From the NCBI GenBank assembly GCA_964651325.1, contig CAZYXP010000156.1, forward strand, positions 1-9,418: a stretch of DNA of 9,418 bases. The letters are read 5' to 3'. Each line of letters opens with the position of its first letter. Within the stretch, counting starts at the first letter, position 1. This stretch comes from JADFOB01 sp964651325. Its GTDB lineage: Bacteria > Planctomycetota > Phycisphaerae > UBA1845. Under the pieces are notes generated by a model that was given only the letters and a program-made list of their open reading frames with translations, searched no databases and had not been told where the DNA came from. Both the position numbers and the translations under genes were made by a program. Of the stretch, positions 6,554 through 9,418 are shown piece by piece.

Positions 6554-6570
6554 CGGTCGGTTGTCGTCAA
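6542..6570 (-). promoter_or_regulatory. Candidate sigma70-type promoter for the DUF502-hpf-pts-rng cluster
   Basis: On the minus strand TTGACG (6570-6565, five of six bases matching the -35 consensus) is followed after exactly 17 bases by TAGGTT (6547-6542, three of six for -10). It lies about 65 bases upstream of the DUF502 ATG. The -10 is weak, so this is a candidate only. An overlapping plus-strand candidate (TTCACG at 6524-6529, 16 bases, TATGCA at 6546-6551) could serve the divergent hypothetical gene. Confidence 0.3.
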
Positions 6571-6577
6571 CGGTCGG
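6554..6577. repeat. Short direct repeat CGGTCGG in the divergent intergenic region
   Basis: CGGTCGG occurs at 6554-6560 and again at 6571-6577, 17 bases apart, flanking the candidate minus-strand -35 element. This may be a binding site for a regulator that recognises direct repeats, or simply chance in GC-rich DNA. Confidence 0.2.
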
Positions 6578-6617
6578 CTATTGTGGCCCGGCGACAAAGC
6601 GTCTTGTGGGGGAAACC

Positions 6618-7196
6618 GTGGAAGTCTATAGCGCCATCAAGCCCGGTCATCGCCGGCGAACCTTGCTCATAAGCCTGCTCCTGCTTGCGATCACGACGGC
6701 ATTGGCGGGCACGATGGCGCGGTCGCGCGCTCAAAACGTGCTCGGTGAGCGGTTTCACGCATTGGGCTGGGAAATGGCTGTACGGATTCCTCGGTATTTT
6801 CACAAGGATGTGGTTTCCGCCAACGCCGCGTCGTTCGACGGTTGGACTCCCACCGGCCACCCGGCCCGTCTGATCGCGTGGCGTATTCCGCTTCCGGAGA
6901 AAGCGTCGGTCTCCGAAGTCGTGGCAGGCGTCATGGAAAAATATGAGCTCGCCGAGCGGAGCAGATTGCTCGGATCGACGCAGACGCGATCCGACGAGCC
7001 CATGGGCGAGAAAACCGGGGAGCAGCTTTTGGATCGGCAACTCGGGGTCGTCGTGCGGGCGGTTACCTCCACGTCGATTCCGGCTTTCGTTATGACGCTG
7101 GGCGTCGACGGCCATGCCATCGACGATACCACATACGATCTATTCGATCAGGTCTGCCGTTCGATTTCCTTCGCCACCGCCGCGTCGGGATCATGA
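6618..7196 (+). CDS. Hypothetical membrane-anchored protein
   Basis: Not recognised. From GTG 6618 the protein has 192 residues. HRRR at 11-14 precedes one hydrophobic segment (about 15-32, TLLISLLLLAITTALAG), so it is probably a signal-anchor or uncleaved signal peptide with the rest outside the cytoplasm. The exported part looks like one small mixed alpha/beta domain (GWEMAVRIPRYF, RLIAWRIPLPE, VVAGVMEKYELAERS, QLGVVVRAVTS, IPAFVMTLGVDG, YDLFDQVCRSISF), with a single cysteine and no metal-site or catalytic signature I can name. The terminal part recalls small domains that end in a helix after a conserved DxxxYDxF-like stretch, but this is only an impression. GTG 6618 has a purine-rich GGGGGA 4 bases upstream; the frame is open to a TTG at 6561. 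It is divergent from the DUF502 gene with 139 bases between the starts. Coding is supported by length, hydrophobic design and composition. Confidence 0.7.
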   Translation: MEVYSAIKPGHRRRTLLISLLLLAITTALAGTMARSRAQNVLGERFHALGWEMAVRIPRYFHKDVVSANAASFDGWTPTGHPARLIAWRIPLPEKASVSEVVAGVMEKYELAERSRLLGSTQTRSDEPMGEKTGEQLLDRQLGVVVRAVTSTSIPAFVMTLGVDGHAIDDTTYDLFDQVCRSISFATAASGS

Positions 7197-7400
7197 CATG
7201 TCTGCTGGTGCTGGCTGAGTGATGGGCCGGGGGGGCTCTGAGACATCGGCCGCCCGATTCTTTCAGATCACCACCAAACCGAGTGCGGCTGGGTTGCAAA
7301 CGCAAGAGCCAACTGCTCAAGGCTAGCGTGGCGCAACATCGGGATTCGGCCGCGCAACCGCCGGCCGCGCGCGCTTGAAAAAGGGCGCGTCAGAAACCGC

Positions 7401-7429
7401 TTTCGCGCGTCACTCGGCAGTGGTATAAG
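7401..7429 (+). promoter_or_regulatory. Candidate promoter of the prepilin-like gene
   Basis: TTTCGC (7401-7406, weak -35) and TATAAG (7424-7429, five of six for -10) are separated by exactly 17 bases and lie 55 bases upstream of the ATG at 7484. The rest of the 287-base gap (7197-7483) shows no gene. It contains a direct repeat GGCCGCGC and a possible 6-bp hairpin with no T-run. Confidence 0.35.
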
Positions 7430-7483
7430 GGGTACTCCCACGGTTTCGATGTCATTGCTCCAAATCTACTGAGCGGTCGTTCG

Positions 7484-8314
7484 ATGGGACGTGCATGGCA
7501 AAACTTGAATGCGAAGCTTCCGTCGCGATCCCCTAACCGGTCGCGGGGTTTGACGATGGTAGACGTGCTCGTGGTCATTGCGATCATCGTTCTTCTGCTG
7601 ACGGTTCTGGTGCCTTCACTGAGTCACGCCAGGGAGCAAGCTCGGCGCGTGTTTTGTGCCGGCAACCTGCGCCAATGGGGCATCGCCACACGGTTCTATC
7701 GCGACGACTACAATGAATACCTCCCATCCGAGGGGACGTACTTCGATCTCAACAAGCCGCATTCCTGGTTCAATGTCTTGCCGCCCTATCTGGGGCTGCC
7801 CGCCTACACGGAGATCGAGCGCATCGAAGACCAGATCAAGGAGCGTCCGGCGCTTCACGTGTGGATTTGCCCCTCAAAAAACCTGACGGACGCCTACAAG
7901 AGTCGTACGGGCAAAAACCAATTTCACTACGGGCTCAATCAGGTGCTCGATGGGCTCGGCACCGCGCCCAAGGTTTCCGCGGACACGCCAGGCTACGTCT
8001 CCGATGTTGGGCATCCGATCTCGGCCTACCCCTACGCCACCGAACCCCGTACTGTTTGGATGTTCGACATAGCCCCAAACTCGCCGGCCGGAACGCCCCG
8101 AAGCGTGGCCAACCGATACCAGACTGACTTTGACGGCTTGCCCATGGGCAAGTTTCACGGCGACTACGCCAACGTGCTCTATCTAGATGGGTCTGTGTCC
8201 AATTGCGACGCCGAAGACCTGGTCCATGATCGTGATTTCAGGCATGGTGCCGTCGTCTGGACCCAGCGCAAGCTGTTTTGGGGCTACCGACCGCGCCAGA
8301 ATCAAAGCCAATGA
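7484..8314 (+). CDS. Type IV prepilin-like protein with H-X9-DG motif
   Basis: Pseudopilin-like exported protein of 276 residues. The N-terminus has a basic leader (residues 1-22, ending PNRSRG), then LTMVDVLVVIAIIVLLLTVL, the hydrophobic helix of a class III signal peptide. A prepilin peptidase would cut after Gly22. Next comes PSLSHAREQARRVFCAGNLRQWG, the pattern common to PVC-group prepilin-like proteins. Near the C-terminus His225 is followed by nine residues and Asp235-Gly236 (FHGDYANVLYLDGSV), which is exactly the H-X9-DG arrangement seen in these proteins. The middle domain is rich in aromatics and proline and has CPSKN. Position +5 after the cleavage site is Asp where nearly all prepilins have Glu. 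It has its own candidate promoter upstream and no pilus genes nearby. These proteins are numerous in Planctomycetota and mostly of unknown role, so a structural pilin function is not assumed. Confidence 0.9.
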   Translation: MGRAWQNLNAKLPSRSPNRSRGLTMVDVLVVIAIIVLLLTVLVPSLSHAREQARRVFCAGNLRQWGIATRFYRDDYNEYLPSEGTYFDLNKPHSWFNVLPPYLGLPAYTEIERIEDQIKERPALHVWICPSKNLTDAYKSRTGKNQFHYGLNQVLDGLGTAPKVSADTPGYVSDVGHPISAYPYATEPRTVWMFDIAPNSPAGTPRSVANRYQTDFDGLPMGKFHGDYANVLYLDGSVSNCDAEDLVHDRDFRHGAVVWTQRKLFWGYRPRQNQSQ

Positions 8315-8327
8315 CACCTACAAGACG

Positions 8328-8371
8328 GTTGGGGACTTGTCGGAGTGCAGGTCAAAAGCGTCTTCTCCAAC
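8328..8371 (+). other. Possible stem-loop after the prepilin-like gene
   Basis: GTTGGGGA (8328-8335) can pair with TCTCCAAC (8364-8371), eight pairs including one G-T. The loop is long (28 bases), starts 13 bases after the stop codon, and has no T-run afterwards. It might help end or stabilise the transcript, but it is not a typical intrinsic terminator. Confidence 0.2.
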
Positions 8372-8404
8372 ACACAGCCCGCCGCAATCGAGCCTCGGCC
8401 CTCC

Positions 8405-8432
8405 TTGCTTGGCGTCGCGGCTGTCGTATAAT
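8405..8432 (+). promoter_or_regulatory. Candidate sigma70-type promoter of the phosphodiesterase gene
   Basis: A perfect TATAAT (8427-8432) follows TTGCTT (8405-8410) after 16 bases. It lies about 90 bases before the preferred TTG start at 8522 and well after the prepilin-like gene's stop at 8314. This is the best promoter match in the window, although the -35 element matches only in its first three bases. Confidence 0.45.
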
Positions 8433-8521
8433 CTCCGCACGGTCGGATTGCCTGCGGGACAAGCAATCAAACAACCGATTCGATCATGCCCCCTGAGGGC
8501 CGACAAGATTCGAGGTGCGGA

Positions 8522-9013
8522 TTGATTGTAGGCATACTTTCAGATAGCCATGGCGACCATCTGATGGTTCGCAAGGTCGTCAGCCTGTTCGACTCGCTTG
8601 ATGTGGCTCACATCATCCATTGCGGGGACGTCTGCGGGACCGACGTATTCGATGAGCTCGTCGGCCGACCGCTCACCTTTGTTTGGGGCAATTGCGATGT
8701 GGCTAGCGACGCCACCCTCGCCTATCTTGATGGAGTGGGATTGGCCCCGCCGAACCGTATTCCGACGATCCTGGAACTGGACGCAAAACGCTTCGCGGTG
8801 TTTCACGGCCACGAGCGTGAGTTTCAACCGGCGGTCCATACGTTGGACGTCGACTATCTTCTCCACGGCCACACGCACGTCGCTCGCGACGAACGCATCA
8901 ATGGGAAACGCATCATCAATCCGGGTGCCCTGCATCGCGCTGACCCCAAAACCGTCGCAACGCTCGACACCGCTACGGACAAGCTTACGTTTCACGAGAT
9001 GGGCGGAGAATAG
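8522..9013 (+). CDS. YfcE/MJ0936-type metallophosphoesterase
   Basis: Metal-dependent phosphodiesterase of the calcineurin-like superfamily, YfcE/MJ0936 class. Family members hydrolyse model phosphodiesters, and the natural substrate is usually unknown. From TTG 8522 it has 163 residues, close to the family's usual size of about 160-180. The metal and active-site motifs appear in order: SDSHGD (Asp8, His10), CGDVCG (Asp36), WGNCD (Asn57), FHGHE (His95) and HGHTHVA (His117, His119), followed by INPGAL. All expected ligands are intact. The frame also offers ATG 8486, 12 codons earlier, without an SD. TTG 8522 has GAGG 6 bases upstream and gives the typical family start (M)IVGILSDSHG, so it is preferred. 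A perfect TATAAT lies about 90 bases upstream. It appears to be a stand-alone gene. Confidence 0.93.
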   Translation: MIVGILSDSHGDHLMVRKVVSLFDSLDVAHIIHCGDVCGTDVFDELVGRPLTFVWGNCDVASDATLAYLDGVGLAPPNRIPTILELDAKRFAVFHGHEREFQPAVHTLDVDYLLHGHTHVARDERINGKRIINPGALHRADPKTVATLDTATDKLTFHEMGGE

Positions 9014-9162
9014 GGAATGAACCTAGTAGGCGTTGCGTGGAAGAAGATGTGATGGGGCGTCCGCTCCCTCCGGGCGACACCTCGCCCAAACGCGGCCAGA
9101 CCGCAAGTGAATTCGTCAACCACTCCAGACAATCGTGACTCGGCACGAGTGCGACCAGCAAT
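9014..9162. other. Gene-free stretch after the phosphodiesterase
   Basis: No credible gene and no clear terminator for the phosphodiesterase are seen here. The only structure noted is a 5-bp hairpin with a 3-base loop (ACTCG/CGAGT, 9138-9150). Together with the repeats to its right, it makes up a roughly 400-base intergenic region reaching the window edge. Confidence 0.5.
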
Positions 9163-9212
9163 TGTGGCAGGGGCATGAACCATCAGGTGTGGCAGGGGCA
9201 TGAACCTTCAGG
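9163..9212. repeat. 25-bp tandem duplication
   Basis: Two adjacent 25-base copies (9163-9187 and 9188-9212) differ at a single base (A at 9182, T at 9207). Each begins TGTGGCAGGGGCATGAACC. They sit in the gene-free tail after the phosphodiesterase and just before the hairpin cluster. The near identity suggests recent duplication by slippage or a dispersed repeat unit. Confidence 0.85.
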
Positions 9213-9213
9213 C

Positions 9214-9418
9214 AGATAGAGCGTCTATCTTTCTTTCCTGCAGCCTGAAAGGCTGCGCTGTAGTAGCCGTGGGTCCGCCTCAGGCGGACCCACGGTCGCC
9301 ACACAGCCCAAGGGGTTCGACCCTGGAGGGGTCGGCTAACAGTACAGCGCAAAGTCGTCACAAACCCGGAGCGCAGGCATCTTGCCTGCATCATCATCGC
9401 GAGTCGTGCAGGCTGGAA
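9214..9418. repeat. Cluster of short perfect hairpins (REP-like intergenic repeats)
   Basis: Five perfect stem-loops follow one another, and a sixth is cut by the window edge. AGATAGA/TCTATCT is at 9214-9230 (loop GCG). GCAGCCT/AGGCTGC is at 9240-9256 (loop GAA). CCGTGGGTCCGCC/GGCGGACCCACGG is at 9267-9295 (loop TCA). CGACCC/GGGTCG is at 9318-9334 (5-base loop). GCAGGCA/TGCCTGC is at 9373-9389 (loop TCT). GCAGGCT plus loop GGA and one base of the right arm are at 9408-9418. None has a proper T-run, so they are not ordinary terminators. Similar GCAGGC-type hairpins are recalled as dispersed repeats in PVC-group genomes, from memory and not checked. Confidence 0.7.

Noticed and set aside
9267..9295. 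13-bp perfect hairpin as a Rho-independent terminator
   Set aside because: The stem is strong but neither strand has a T-run after it, and it lies about 250 bases from the nearest stop codon.
9214..9389. CRISPR array
   Set aside because: The hairpin arms differ from one another, there is no constant repeat with regular spacers, and no cas gene is present.
9116..9397. 93-codon minus-strand open frame across the tail
   Set aside because: It runs through the tandem duplication and several perfect hairpins, so its codons simply read repeat DNA, and no family resemblance is seen.

Overview
The window looks like a GC-rich bacterial chromosome segment. It most resembles Planctomycetota, probably Phycisphaerae-like. 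That is an inference from three things: an RNase E/G core with a planctomycete flavour, a prepilin-like protein carrying an H-X9-DG motif (a hallmark of PVC-group genomes), and a terminal cluster of short dispersed-type hairpins. No phage, IS or CRISPR genes, rRNA or tRNA were recognised. The whole window is read by eye, without database searches.

Minus strand, about 6480 down to 1 (transcribed right to left): seven genes on one strand form a probable operon. The order is a DUF502 membrane protein, short-form ribosome hibernation factor hpf, EIIA-Ntr-like ptsN, HPr (ptsH), enzyme I (ptsI), a DUF2344 (TIGR03936) protein, and the 5' part of an RNase E/G gene that runs off the left edge. EI, HPr and EIIA keep their phospho-accepting histidines, so a complete PEP -> EI -> HPr -> EIIA relay is present. 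No EIIB/EIIC sugar permease and no hprK lie in the window, so the relay is probably regulatory (PTS-Ntr-like), coupled here to ribosome hibernation and RNA decay. Gaps are 55, 75, 89, 214, 55 and 9 bases. The 89-, 214- and 55-base gaps hold hairpins that could adjust expression between genes. The RNase carries an unusual, basic, low-complexity N-terminal extension of about 314 residues.

Plus strand, about 6618 to 9013: a divergent single-span membrane-anchored protein of unknown function, a type IV prepilin-like H-X9-DG protein with Asp instead of Glu at position +5, and a YfcE/MJ0936-type metallophosphodiesterase with a good sigma70-like promoter. These appear to be independent transcription units.

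Right end, 9014 to 9418: about 400 bases without a credible gene. They hold a 25-bp tandem duplication and a run of perfect short hairpins, mostly with 3-base loops (7-3-7, 7-3-7, 13-3-13, 6-5-6, 7-3-7, and one cut by the window edge). This looks like a REP-like intergenic repeat cluster and is the least explained part of the window.

Several starts appear to be non-ATG (GTG for hpf, ptsH and the unknown membrane protein, TTG for the phosphodiesterase). They were chosen from Shine-Dalgarno matches and family N-termini.
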